From NCBI GenBank assembly GCA_013995675.1, contig VWRR01000008.1, forward strand, positions 62,001 to 126,000: 64,000 nucleotides of DNA. The letters run 5' to 3'. Of this stretch, positions 37,977 through 49,184 are shown piece after piece; position 1 is the stretch's first letter; each line of letters starts with the position of its first letter. A program made the translations under genes and the position numbers. This stretch comes from Cyanidiococcus yangmingshanensis (Eukaryota > Rhodophyta > Bangiophyceae > Cyanidiales > Cyanidiaceae). The notes beneath the pieces were generated by a model. It worked only from the letters and a program-made list of their open reading frames with translations. It was not told where the DNA came from and did no database searches.

Positions 37977-39408
37977 TCAGGAAGTCTTCTGAACATCTTT
38001 GAATTCGTCTATATCGCATTCGGGCTCGTAGATCTCCTTCAACCGAGCGACACGGAGGTGCGCCAGTAGATTTCGCGCCGCCTTGGTGTGATTGTAGACG
38101 TCACCATTAAAGGCCTGGGTGGCATCACGTGCATTCCAGAATTCAATGATACGCGGACCACCCGGGTGCTGCGCTTTGAAGCGAGTACAATCATGCACGA
38201 CATTGTCGATCACGATCAACAGCCGATTCTCCTCTTCCGACATGCTGCGCACCTGTTTCCAGGTCCAAAACGGTAGACTCTCCACCGGCTTGCCCCAATC
38301 GACGCGCCTTTTCGCCTCGTCGAGCTTCTCCTGACGCACCTGAAGACGGGCTTTCATCAGTTCATTCCGCGGAAACCGAACCAAATGCCATGCGAGCCTT
38401 CCCCAAGACAAGAGTCGGATGACCCATTTGGTCGGATCCCAATGATACCAGACGACGCCATTGCGATAATCATGCGGAAACTCGTGGTGAAAATTGTGAT
38501 AACCCTCGCCAAGCTGTGACCAGAGCTGTAATGACTGAATCATAACTCGTGTGCCGGCGCGAGAAGGTTTGCTCACCCCACCAGTGCGCAAGCGAGTTCA
38601 CACAAAATGTCGACTGCTGAACGAAAAGCATGCGACCAAGGCAGGCATACACGAGTCCACCCCAGAAATCTCCCCATCCGAGCGTAGAGATCGTCAGCGG
38701 GATCACGAATGAGAAAATAATCGCAATTGGCAGATAATAGCGGTGCTGGAAACGCAGAATCGGATTGGCGTTCAGATCGGTGATATCGACCCGTCCTTGG
38801 CGTTGTCTTGGTAGTTTGAACACCATCCACCACATGTGAGCGTACCAGAATCCCTTTTCTACTGCGTACGGATCACGGTCCGAGTCGACGTAGCGATGGT
38901 GCGCGCGGTGTAGACGACACCAGTAGCGCGCACTACCCTCGAAAGCAGCCGCCCCGAAACAGGCCAAAACCGCCTGCACCAACCAGTGCGCTTCGTAGGA
39001 ACGATGACTCCATAGACGGTGGTACCCCCCCGTGATTCCTAAACCAAAACAAAAATACGTCACCATAGCCAACACCAGCGTCTGCCAGCGGAGACGTACA
39101 AACCACACCCCAATAAGCGTGCCAATCAGAGGTGTAAAGATGATGCTCGTCGACAACCAATTGATGCGCTGCAGAAGTGGTAGTTCATTAAGCTCCTTCT
39201 CACTCATCCATTTCGATGTACGCGTCTTCTCGTAAACGAGTCCATGATTGGGGTCGAACTCGACTCCCTCTCGAGTCAGCGGCTCCGTCGACGGCTTCGG
39301 GCGCGTCTTGAGCGTCGCCAGAAGACCTTCCGCCCCATCTGTTGGCAGAGCCCCCAGACTCGTACCAGTTTTTCCCTCATGAACCTCTGTATCGTTTTCA
39401 ACTGTCAT
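37977..39408 (-). CDS. Delta-9 acyl-CoA desaturase with fused cytochrome b5 domain (OLE1 type)
   Basis: From the ATG at 39408. Membrane desaturase with all three histidine boxes: HRLWSH, HRAHH and HNFHH (in GEGYHNFHHEFPHDYRNG), and paired hydrophobic segments between. The C-terminal ~100 residues are a cytochrome b5 domain with the heme-ligand HPGG (FKAQHPGGPRIIEFW) and the second histidine in DVYNHTKAARNLL. This is the layout of yeast Ole1, an ER enzyme that puts a Delta-9 double bond in stearoyl- or palmitoyl-CoA using its own cytochrome b5 domain. The frame moves +1 at about 38513: one extra base in GTCACAGCTTGGCGAG separates SVITALVT from LGEGYHNF. The span is 3n+1 bases, about 476 residues. 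Confidence 0.93.
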
Positions 39409-41228
39409 GACGAAACGTTCAAGTTCTCCAAGGAACGGTGGACCTAATCGTGTTCACGTTCAGGTCGATAGAGCGCCAGACGTCTATGGATACTGCCCTG
39501 CAGCGACGGCGAGCGGCCAGGGCGCCTCGTCGTGATGCCTCGAGCGCGCGCGCGACGACGACGACGGCGAGACGCCCCGCGGCCGATTTGCATCATCGTA
39601 TCGAGGATGGAGGGCGAGGCGTCCGTCGGTCCCTGGATGCGGTTGGCGTGGCAGGAGGTTTGGGATCCATGGATCCAAATTGTACCGTTTCCATCGTGGA
39701 TGCCATGGTGCCCAGATGGTTCCTGCGTGTTACGGGTTCGGTGAATCTTATACATTTCGTACCTTGGATCGCTTCCTCAAAAACACGGATCACTGCATGC
39801 TGTGGATCCTACGGTTCAGTTTGGTGCATTCTATAGGCTAGATCGTCCTTTATCTGGACATTGTTCATGATCTGTATTCTTCGTGCTTCCGTATTCAAAT
39901 TGTATATTCTATAGGCTAGATCGTCCTTTATCTGGACATGACTGACAAGACACTCCTGATTCATCAAGCTCTGGTCGCTGGGTTTCGTCCGAATCGATAA
40001 ACATCCGCTGACGAGCGGTCTGTTCGACGTACCCGAGCGGACTGTCGATTTGATTCGCTACGCTCCTCGTCCAACTGCCGCTGGGATGATCAGTCCGAGT
40101 TCAGATCGATGCATGACCATGATTCCAACTGGTTTTTAGCTTGGGCCTTGGGCCTTGCTCTGAACGTCACCGCCTGAGAGCCAGTTGCGCACTGTATATT
40201 CGTATCTGGATGATAATGAGTGATCGTTGTGAGCACGAAGAGACCATGCGTGATGCATCGCTCTTGTTCCAGTGCCGCACCCGTTGCACTATCCTGGCAC
40301 CCATTTCGTATCGTCGCGGTTGCACCCTCTTTTCTTTCTATTGATCGGTGACTGTCTGCGCGATGCGGGATCAAGCTGGAACCGTGCACTTGCGTCCGTG
40401 TCCATCGATGCCGATTCTGTTCATTATTCACCAGTTGTTTTCTTCTGGGGAGGACTCATTCTACTGCCTGGTCCTATTCTAGAGGAATGCGATGCTGTGG
40501 ATGAAGCATACTCACCATGGAGGGGTCTCATGTCCGTTGCAGACGTTGCAATGGCGTCTGTAACTCGTCAAAACCATACAGCGGAAGCCTGTGAACGTTA
40601 GGTGCTGCCCTTGCTCTGGTGTCCACAAGGATGCCACGAAACCCCGTAAGACAATGAATATAGGGAATGTAAGCCATGATGAGGATAGAGGCCCGCCACA
40701 GAGCGTGTTGGCAGGTGGCTGAACAGCCGCAGTGCACCGGTCCCGAGTCCTCGGTAGCACCGTCGAAATGGCTCCGATGGGCGTTGGCAACCTGATTACA
40801 TGAGCCTTGGCAGCACGCTCGGTTGCGCTCTGCAGCGGACTCGAACACGGGTACAGCTCCCTCTTGAGTGACTGGAAGGCACCGGTTTCTTCAACGCTGT
40901 TACGCGAGAGCGCAATCGGTAAGTGATCGGGCCGGAACGTCGTCTTCCACTTGGTTTTTTTTCTGATTGAGCAGTACGTTGTGAAGCGTCGAGCGCCCCA
41001 GAGGCGGCGCGCCTCCAAGCCGTGTCCCGCAGAGGTCTCTCAGGTGCGTTATCGAGCAAGTGACTGGCTGTTTTGACGACAAGCCCGAGCCTGGGCAACG
41101 GAAGCGGGCATCTAGGAAGGCACGCGACGTCCAGTCGAGTTGCGATAGTCACCTCCTCGAGCGGGCGAAGGAATCGAGCTCGATCCTAGGCGTCTGCTCA
41201 AGGATCTGCGCACTCGACGTCGTACAGG
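39409..41228. other. long stretch without recognised gene, divergent promoters
   Basis: About 1.8 kb between the desaturase (minus) and PRP43 (plus) start codons. It holds the 34-base direct repeat at 39828/39906 (listed separately). Minus-strand open frames at 40512-41018, 40528-40848 and 40796-41152 follow one another in shifted frames and include a hydrophobic Cys-containing stretch, but no family could be recognised. Confidence 0.35.
39828..39939. repeat. 34-bp perfect direct repeat
   Basis: A 34-base sequence starting ATTCTATAGGCTAGATCG is present at 39828-39861 and again, without mismatch, at 39906-39939, period 78 bases. The copies lie 420-530 bases upstream of the desaturase start codon. 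There are no terminal inverted repeats or open frame between them, so this is not an evident transposon; tandem duplication of a control element or a small duplication scar are both possible. Confidence 0.7.
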
Positions 41229-43421
41229 ATGCGTTCCAGTCGACACGAACGACGATCCGGGCATGAAGAGGCGAACGGGCTCAGCGTAAGCGGAGAACCG
41301 AGGTCGACTGAACAATACTCGAAACGCCCACCAACTCGACGACCTTCAGCGGCTCCAGGGAACGACACTGGTGACGGCTACGTTGACCACGAAACAGCGT
41401 CCGACCGCAACCCATATACGGGTCAGCCATTTTCGGACCTCTACTATGAGCTTGAGGAGAAACGAAGAGCGCTGCCAGTATATCAGGCGCGACAACGGAT
41501 CGTCGACGCGGTAAGACGACATCGAGTGGTCGTGCTCCAAGGAGAGACAGGCTCCGGAAAAACAACCCAGGTGCCTCGCTTTCTGCTTGAGGCTGGCTTT
41601 CAGCGTGTCGTTTGTACCCAGCCGCGACGTATCGCTGCTGTGAGTGTGGCCACTCGGGTGGCCCAGGAGATGGATGTGTGCCTCGGCGATCTAGTCGGTT
41701 ACACAATTCGTTTCGAGGATGTGTCGCACCCGAAACGAACCCGACTCAAGTATGTTACGGATGGCATGCTGTTACGGGAAGCATTCCAGGATCACATGCT
41801 CTCTCGCTACGATTGCATTCTGCTGGATGAGGCCCACGAGCGAACGTTGAGCACAGACGTGCTGATGGGTCTCATCAAAAATATTCTACCCGTGCGTCCA
41901 GCCTTGCATGTTGTCGTCATGAGCGCGACACTGGAGCGCGACCACTTCACGACCTATTTTAATCAGGCGCCACTTCTCGATGTGAGTGGTCGCATGTACC
42001 CGGTTGATATTCGCTACGAGAAGCAACCCGTCATGGATTATATCAGAGCTGTTGAGGAGAAAGTACAATACATTCATGAGCAGGAACCTGCCGGGGATAT
42101 TCTCCTCTTCCTCACAGGCGAAGAGGAAATCGAAGACATGTGCCAGCGACTGCGTTACTATTCGCGAACGGTGGCCAAGCGCGGGCTGGGACCACTACAC
42201 GTGCTGCCGCTCTATTCTGCGCTGCCGCTATCGCACCAACAGCGCGTCTTCGAGCCAGCGAACCCGCCAGGGGCACGCAAAGTGGTTGTGGCCACCAATG
42301 TCGCGGAGACCTCGCTCACAATCGACGGTATTTCGTATGTGATTGATCCGGGCTTTGCGAAATCCAAAATATATAACCCAAGCACGCGAGTGGAGTCACT
42401 CCTCGTGAGTCCGATAAGCCAAGATAGTGCCAAGCAGAGAGCGGGCCGTGCCGGGAGAACCCGTGCCGGCGTCTGCTATCGGCTCTACACCGAAGACGCT
42501 TTTCGAACCGAGCTGCAAGAGCGTTCCTATCCGGAAATATTGCGGTGTAATCTGTGCAACGTGGTGCTGACCCTGAAAAAGCTCGGCATCGACGACCTCA
42601 TCCATTTTGATTTTATGGATCCGCCGGCACCGGATACGATGATCCGAGCCCTCGAGACGCTCTTCTATCTTGGTGCTCTGGACGAGAATGTGGCCCTGAC
42701 GCCGCTTGGCACCCAAATGGCGGAGTTTCCCCTTGACGTCCAGATTACCAGAATGTTGGTCGAGTCGCCTCGTTACCGGTGTAGCGAGGAGGCAGTCACA
42801 TTGGCAGCAATGCTGTCGGTACCGAATGTTTTCGTGCGCCCGCGCTATCGAGCCGACGAAGCAGATGCCCGAAAGGAGCGCTTCGTCGTATCTGATAGTG
42901 ATCATGCGACCCTGGTTTGCGTCTTTGAAGCCTTTGTGAAACATGACCACGACGCGCGCTGGTGTTCCGAGAACTTTCTCAACGATCGAGCGTTGCTGCA
43001 CGCGGTGAATATCCGCCGACAGTTGGCATCGATGCTGAAACAGATGGGGTTGCCGCTCTGCTCGCCAGGCATTCGTGCTCCGGATCGCTGGGTTCGTCTC
43101 CGTCGCTGTGTTCTGGCCGGATTCTTAATGCAGACTGCTTTTTGGGTACGTCGGCGTGACTATATGACAATACGCGATGAGCAAGTCGTGGGTTTGCATC
43201 CGAGTAGCGTTGTGCGCCATCGCCCTGCCTGGGTTGTCTTTCATGAATTCGTATTGACGACGGGTAACTACATTCGCACTGTGAGTCAAATCGAGCCAGA
43301 GTGGCTCTTTGAGCTGTCTACCAAGTACTACGATTTGACGGAATACAAGGACGGTGCATCGCGAAGAGCACTTGAGTTGGCAGCGGGTCTGCGGAAGATG
43401 CGTCGACACGGAACGGCCTAG
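41229..43421 (+). CDS. PRP43: DEAH-box RNA helicase PRP43/DHX15
   Basis: A 730-residue unbroken frame from the ATG at 41229. It has the PRP43-type entry NPYTGQPFSDLYYELEEKRR and LPVYQARQRIV, Walker A GETGSGKTTQ, TQPRRIAAVSVATRVAQEM, DEAH in LLDEAHERTLSTDVLMG, motif III SAT, VVVATNVAETSLTIDG and QRAGRAGRTRAGVCYRLYTE, then winged-helix, ratchet and OB-fold parts (YMTIRDEQVVGLHPSS, PAWVVFHEFVLTTGNYIRTV). The N-terminus is short, as in PRP43, unlike PRP2, PRP16 or PRP22. PRP43 releases the spliced intron lariat and acts in ribosome assembly with G-patch partners. A helicase of the spliceosome is kept although no clear intron is seen in this window. Confidence 0.93.
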   Translation: MRSSRHERRSGHEEANGLSVSGEPRSTEQYSKRPPTRRPSAAPGNDTGDGYVDHETASDRNPYTGQPFSDLYYELEEKRRALPVYQARQRIVDAVRRHRVVVLQGETGSGKTTQVPRFLLEAGFQRVVCTQPRRIAAVSVATRVAQEMDVCLGDLVGYTIRFEDVSHPKRTRLKYVTDGMLLREAFQDHMLSRYDCILLDEAHERTLSTDVLMGLIKNILPVRPALHVVVMSATLERDHFTTYFNQAPLLDVSGRMYPVDIRYEKQPVMDYIRAVEEKVQYIHEQEPAGDILLFLTGEEEIEDMCQRLRYYSRTVAKRGLGPLHVLPLYSALPLSHQQRVFEPANPPGARKVVVATNVAETSLTIDGISYVIDPGFAKSKIYNPSTRVESLLVSPISQDSAKQRAGRAGRTRAGVCYRLYTEDAFRTELQERSYPEILRCNLCNVVLTLKKLGIDDLIHFDFMDPPAPDTMIRALETLFYLGALDENVALTPLGTQMAEFPLDVQITRMLVESPRYRCSEEAVTLAAMLSVPNVFVRPRYRADEADARKERFVVSDSDHATLVCVFEAFVKHDHDARWCSENFLNDRALLHAVNIRRQLASMLKQMGLPLCSPGIRAPDRWVRLRRCVLAGFLMQTAFWVRRRDYMTIRDEQVVGLHPSSVVRHRPAWVVFHEFVLTTGNYIRTVSQIEPEWLFELSTKYYDLTEYKDGASRRALELAAGLRKMRRHGTA

Positions 43422-44117
43422 CCAATTTACGGAATCGTGGCGGTTACCCAGCAACCGAGCAAGCCATTGCTCGTCGAGCGACATACTAACGATCGCGCCA
43501 AGACGCAGCCGCGTACCGTTCCGGGATAGCAGTGGCTGTCGTCGCATTGTATGCCGCGGCGCGGGGCCCAAGCCTCACCGCATGGAGCCCTGCAACGCAC
43601 TGAAGCGAATGATCCTTTTCATGCAACAGAGCGTGCGTCGATGGTTTCAGCGGCAACCATGTTCGTGAAAAGAGCCGCTCCCGCTCCTAGTCATGGGACG
43701 ATAAGGTTGATTCCTTGTAGCTGAATGACCCGCGGACAGATCATGACGCGTTCATGTTGGGATGAAATTGCCCTACAATGGCTGAACTTTTCACAAGGCG
43801 TACGCTGAACAAATGATCCCTGGCGTCGCTTCGATAGAAGTGCGATCATTCAAGAGTATTTTCTTTTCTTGCTGAAGGCGATTCTTTGTATGAGTGCGCT
43901 AAACCGCGAGGTAACAAACATCCAGAGTCGTGCCTTGTTGGCAGTTCAGGACACTTTCAGGTACGGGTGCGGAGCGCTCACTTTTCTATGGATTGACTTG
44001 GAACAATAACCGATTCTGGGGCTGAGCATGCTCGACCGTGTCACCGATGCGATCCTAGTCCATATCTTTCATACCATCATGGATGAAAAAGGCTGCCGTG
44101 AACCGCAAATCCCATGT
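43422..44117. other. intergenic stretch
   Basis: About 700 bases between the convergent PRP43 and GT61-like genes, AT-richer than the genes around it. No open frame over 100 codons with a motif. Nothing seen. Confidence 0.4.
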
Positions 44118-45633
44118 CTACGCAGCCGTTGGTGTGCAACCGCACGGCTCGTTGCGTATCGTCTCCAGGGCGATCTCCAAGGCGTTCCGCAACGCTCGCA
44201 ACGGCACCGAAACTGCCTGATCTCGCTGGTGGATTCGTTGCCGCGCTCGATATTCCTGATTCGTTTTCGATGAAGATAATTCTGGGCGCCATGGTTCGGT
44301 ATCATCAACCGAGCTCATTCCGGTACCACCACCGCTAAAAGGCGGGTCGCCTTCAATGGAAAAATAGTGGATTGGCGCTCCGCCACCATGGGCATACATA
44401 TCATGCTGAAACCCGAACGGAAAGATCTCAATCAGAGCCGCTCGCCATGGGGGCAGCAGCGTTGCGTATACGAGCTGCGCTCCATGCAGTGAGATCAAGA
44501 TATGGCTCTGGTGAATGGTATCAACAATGTGGCGAACGGAGGCCAACGTGGTAGTCGTTTGCGCTAGCTTCCACCACGCGCAAGTCGTAATGGAATACGC
44601 CCCGATATCGACGTAGCAAGGCAATCATTTGATCCTCGTTGGCTAGACACCGACGTCGACAAGCAACATCCGATCGTCTTTGCGCCCCGCGACGCAAGTA
44701 GGTTACGCAAAGTCTGGGTTGCGGTCGCTGCCATTGTGGTCGCTGGACCAGACGAGGTGGATGATGTCGTAGAAAATTCGGGTCGGCGCAAGGTCGGCCC
44801 GTTCGAACCAAGTCCTGGATGCCCAGATACCTGAGCACAGCCTCGCGCCATGCGATAGCGTCTTCCTGTGAGCGGAAGAAACGGCTCTTTAAAAGACCTG
44901 GAATAAACAGTCGGGTGCCACAGAGCCGCGTATTTCGTCGCAACGCTTTCGGCGACGCTTGCAAGAGCGAATACTCGGCGACCATCGTGTGCAGGAAAAC
45001 GCAGAACACGCTGCCGTGGTCATGCTCTGTTTCACATGCTGCCAGAGGGCTTGGTGTGTGTTCATTGGTTGCTGGCCTCCAAAGAACCATCGGCAATGAG
45101 GTCTCTGACTTTTTCGCGACGCGTTCAAGCAGCAGCGCCCAGGCAGATAGCCACTCTCCTGCAAAGTGTGCTGGATTAAAGTGGGCCGCTCGTGACAGCC
45201 AAGTTAGGACCAAGGTCTCGTTCTGCAAGAAGGTAGCAGTGTCGTGGACGAACTCCGGACTCGAGTTCGTTTCGATGCGCAGGCCGTGTTGCTGAAGGAA
45301 GCTCCGTACCCGCCGCTCCGCATCCAAGTCCAGAGACAGTTCGTGTTGCCGAAGGACCGGACTCAACGATAGCATACCAGTCGATGAATCGAAGCAGAAC
45401 TTCGATCGAACTTCCAGGACATACTCCGTGTATTGTTTCGCGACAGCACCAGCTGTTTTATGGTGCGAAACGTGAAGCCGCACTGGTGCCACGGGCTTTA
45501 CCTCAAACCCTGTTAAAGTCGTTACGGCCTGGTGCCCAAGACGCTCGTTGTACAGTTGGCGGTTCGTGTACCAGCGCAGAGCGTTTCGAACGAGTTCGAA
45601 AAGTAGGAAATACAAGAGCGCCTGTTTCAACAT
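44118..45633 (-). CDS. GT61-like (DUF563) glycosyltransferase, type II membrane protein
   Basis: The ATG at 45633 gives an N-terminal signal anchor (MLKQALLYFLLFELVRNALR), fitting Golgi topology; the frame also reaches a TTG 21 bases upstream. Near residue 360 comes the GT61 signature: VRHIVDTIHQSHILISLHGA followed by QLVYATLLPPWRAALIEIFP, matching the DILIGVHGAGLTN...LPPGAxxVEIFP block of plant xylosyl/arabinosyltransferases and animal EOGT/POMGNT2. CVTYLRRGAQRR before it resembles their donor-site Arg block. Donor and acceptor cannot be named. The frame moves +1 at about 44553, between VVEASAND and TTLASVRHIV. The span is 3n+1 bases, about 504 residues. Confidence 0.75.
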
Positions 45634-47144
45634 CTGCGAGGGAAGAGGTCCCAACTCAATAAAAACGAGACGAAAATACTCGCTTCAAAGTCAACCTCGC
45701 AAAATCATTTATTTGAAACGAAGCAAACAACAGGCTTGGATCGCGATGTGGTAGGCTTTGCGTTGACTGCTTCGCTGGTAGACCAGTCGTCGTATTGGAT
45801 ATTTCTGCCGCCCAGGCTGGCATACAGCGCGCATTTGCGCTCGGTGTTGGCACAAACGGCTGTACCGCTCACAAGATCCAAGCCGCGGGAGAAACTCGAT
45901 TGACCCGTTGCAGCACGCTGTTTACGTGACCCTTGCTCGTTGGAAAACGAAAAAATAAGAGTCATGTACTGCTGGCAAGCGTTGCGATTGCGGGTACATC
46001 TCAGCGCACCGTTACATCAAGGTGACAGGTTACAGTGCTCCTGCAAGAGCACATTCATCGACGATTTTCGGGCTTTTTCTCTTTTGGCCATCGTCTGTGC
46101 GCCAGATCGTCGAGCCGTTGGACGATAGAACGGATCCAATGGGTGTCTATGATCGAGACAAAAGGATGCTAAGGAGAAAATGAGATCGATTTGAACTCGG
46201 GCGCTTTTCAGGTTGGAGGTAGGGTCGTTTGTTGGATCGCTCACGCATGCGAGCGTCTCCGGATGCCTGCAATAAATGTTTCAAATTGATGCCGGATACT
46301 TGGGTGGAACACTGATCAGGCGAAGCAGTCGAAGCGACGTGCGTATCAGGAGCGCTCTCGGGGACAGTCGCCGCATTCAGTCCAGTTGTCGTACCAAACT
46401 GTGACTAGGTTTCCCGAGACTGCAGCTCGCGTTCGCTGTATCGCGTCTGCTGCTTGTGCGGAAAGAGACCGCAGGTACCTCATCAATTGGTACTGGGGGA
46501 GCGCATATCATCTCAAAGAATGAAACAATCAGCGCGGATGAGTCGTCAAGGATGGCTCGGGCATCCGGTGCCGAAAACGCAATCTGCGTGCTGTTGGGAG
46601 ACGCTGTTCAGCGCTGTCGGTTCTCGAGAAGCATACCTTCAACGGCGAGTTGCTCCTCGATGATCACTTCGAGAGCTTACATAAAGATCAAAGAGATGCT
46701 GATTCCTGAGCTTGTCCCGACATGGCGTTGAAAGCATTTCGTTCGATTTTCGCATCACCAGGTCCTGCACCTGGCACCATCTCTCGTTTATCAAGCGCTG
46801 GTTCCAGGAGAGCGTTACTAGTTGGATATGACGCAGACTCCTTCAAAACAAGGCGCCTGCTTCAGTCAGGAAGAGAGATCAACAGTTGCTGTCGCCTAGA
46901 CGAGCTCGTCGAGGACGCTACTGGAATCAAACGCGTTCATGACTGTCGACAGCGGTCATCGCGTAGGAGCGAAACGACGCCGCCGGTTGCCGCGGCGACG
47001 CCGGCTAACGACAACGTCCTCGGAACACCGCGTCGTCAGAAGCAACTTGTGTGACGTCCATCACGTATAGGGAAATAACAAGCTATTTCAGACGCTTGAC
47101 GCTCTTTCTGCGAGTGAAGCCTCTGTTAGCGGGTTTTCCAGAGT
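45634..47144. other. long stretch without recognised gene, divergent promoters
   Basis: About 1.5 kb between the GT61-like gene and the acidic hypothetical. Only short open frames (under 115 codons) without motifs. AT content is higher than in genes. Nothing seen. Confidence 0.4.
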
Positions 47145-48179
47145 ATGTTTTTGTTGAGTCTACCCGGAAATGAGCGTCTTCGTGAACGCGGCGAGAGAAG
47201 GCTGGCTGCAGTTCGACCGAGTCGTCTCAAACGCGCTCAACGCTTCGGCTGTCCTGGTTTGGTTGCTTTGAGACCACCACCCGGTGACACGTATGCGAAG
47301 AAATATGAGGAGGACGACCGCAACCCCTATGGTCCGGACGGCAGAAAGGAGGAGCGCACGACAGAGATAAATCAGTTTGGGATCGAACAGCCTGTGCTCA
47401 AGCCACTTGAGCTCTTCCAAATTTCGCTATTCGGAGAACTGCGTGAAAGAGTAGAAGAAGGAGACTTTACGTATCGCTGGCAACGACGCGAGACTGAGAA
47501 CTGGCCGGTTTGCCCACGAGGGCTCTATCCTGAAAACTATCCCGTCGAGGAGGTGTTGAAATCCGACCTCAAGATACCGACTGTGCAGGAGTACGATATT
47601 GATGAGCGTGTAGATCACATTCGTGAACTGGTTCCATCGATTCTAGATATGTTGCGGGAAGATGGCCTCCTAAAAACCCGGGACCGACGGGGTGCAAATG
47701 AAGGTACGGGGACCCGGACGCGTCGTAGTCGACGCAGCGGAGGCGTCCCAGCGACAGCGTCAGAGCGGAGTTCTGCTGCTCGAGCGTCGCGTCGCATCCT
47801 CGAAAGCGACGATGAGGAGGCGCTCTTTGACGAGGTAGATGAAGAGGCATTTGGAGAGGAAATCACCGCGGAGGATGGCGAGCCGGCTGAGCTGGATATT
47901 GAAGATACCGCATTGCTCGATGAAGACGGGCTCTCGGAAAGGGATCTAGATCTCGAAGAGATTATCGATGCGGACGATGTCGATCTGGAGACGGACTATG
48001 ATGACGTTGCCCTCACAGAGGATACGAGTGATTATGAAGAGGATGTCGGTGACGAGGGCGACGGCTATCGATTCGATAACCTCGACGATGAGGTCGATGA
48101 AGATTTCGACTATGATGGTGGCTTTGGAAGTCGCGCAACTGGTCCCGTCGGCCTCAGTGATGACTTTGATTACGACTAG
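47145..48179 (+). CDS. hypothetical protein with basic leader and long acidic C-terminus
   Basis: A 344-residue unbroken frame from the ATG at 47145. The first ~45 residues are Arg/Ser/Leu-rich with almost no acid residues, like a transit or presequence. The middle (about 75-180) is a compact non-repetitive block with NQFGIEQPVLKPLELFQISL, WQRRETENWPVCPRGLYPEN and EYDIDERVDHIRELVPSILD. From about residue 215 it becomes strongly acidic, mostly Asp/Glu, ending SDDFDYD. I do not recognise a family. An organelle-targeted protein that binds a basic partner is a guess only; a conserved family could be found by profile search with the middle block. Confidence 0.6.
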   Translation: MFLLSLPGNERLRERGERRLAAVRPSRLKRAQRFGCPGLVALRPPPGDTYAKKYEEDDRNPYGPDGRKEERTTEINQFGIEQPVLKPLELFQISLFGELRERVEEGDFTYRWQRRETENWPVCPRGLYPENYPVEEVLKSDLKIPTVQEYDIDERVDHIRELVPSILDMLREDGLLKTRDRRGANEGTGTRTRRSRRSGGVPATASERSSAARASRRILESDDEEALFDEVDEEAFGEEITAEDGEPAELDIEDTALLDEDGLSERDLDLEEIIDADDVDLETDYDDVALTEDTSDYEEDVGDEGDGYRFDNLDDEVDEDFDYDGGFGSRATGPVGLSDDFDYD

Positions 48180-49184
48180 CATGTCCATTCTGTTTCAAAT
48201 CGACTGGATCATTGGGCCCGAAAACGGACTCTGGACATACCTTAAACAAATCCGCTTCATCAGCGTCGTTCATGGATGAATGTCGATCAGGGGCGACGAC
48301 CATTCGTGCGGAGATTCCTTGGACGTTGTTTAGGGTCGTGCTTGCGTCGTGCGTTCGGCGTGCGCAGTACTCTGGACGAACAAGTGCATATTCGCACTCG
48401 TTGAGATAGGGACTGCTGGGAATATCGATCGACATTCGGCATCAGGCGGGACGCTAGATGAATCGTATTGCTCCTTCATGGTGATTGATTGTTGATAAAT
48501 AACTCGATGTGGCACACGTTTTGCAAGGCCAGTAGCCCGCATTCACGAACTGCATGAGTGTAACGTCTTGGTCAGTATGTGGACAGTGCGACCAGAATAA
48601 TTCCAGAGATCGACCGACCGTTCAAGGGGTCGAACTCGATCGCAGTTTCTCTTCACACTGCGTGTGGTACCAGCGCACCCTGATGAACACAATGAACCAA
48701 ACGAAACGAAATCAAACTCGAACGTTATTTCGGCAAACACGATCTCTGACCACTCAGGAGATACTTCGCCGCGTGTCCGAGCAGAAGCTACGCCACACGC
48801 CTCGCTGAAACGAGAACAAACTTGCACCTTGGAGGTGTGGTCCAATGAACTCTCTTTACCTCAGAAAGCTAAAGTTATGGTAGGAACTCTTCAACAATCT
48901 GCACCTGCTTAATGTCCACCCGTAAGACGGCATCGTTGCCAGACCGTCTTGCGAAAACCTCGAGAAAAAGTTCAGGGGCTATCAGCGTCAAGGAATACAC
49001 TTGTGGCGATTGCTTGGTGGGCCCCGAGGCCTGCCGCCCCCCGAGTCGCCGATACGCCAAACGGGTCAGACGTGCTCTGCCGCACTCGTTGAGACTGCCA
49101 CGAGTACAGCGTCTAAAACGACAGGAGTAGCGTAGGACAGCGCCAAAGACAACTACGGTTGTGCTTGTGTTCAAACACAGCGCT
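48180..49184. other. intergenic stretch with a doubtful minus-strand frame
   Basis: About 1 kb. On minus, 48875-49174 encodes a protein-like segment (SLTLIAPELFLEVFARRSGN, then VDIKQVQIVEEFLP at its end) but has no ATG in 99 codons, so its start is unexplained. The gamma-CA promoter should lie at the right end. Confidence 0.3.

Noticed and set aside
48875-49174. Minus-strand segment resembling a RuvB-like C-terminus (APELFLEVF ... VDIKQVQIVEEFL)
   Set aside because: No ATG in the frame, no AAA+ core anywhere near, and it abuts the gamma-CA start; similarity too short.
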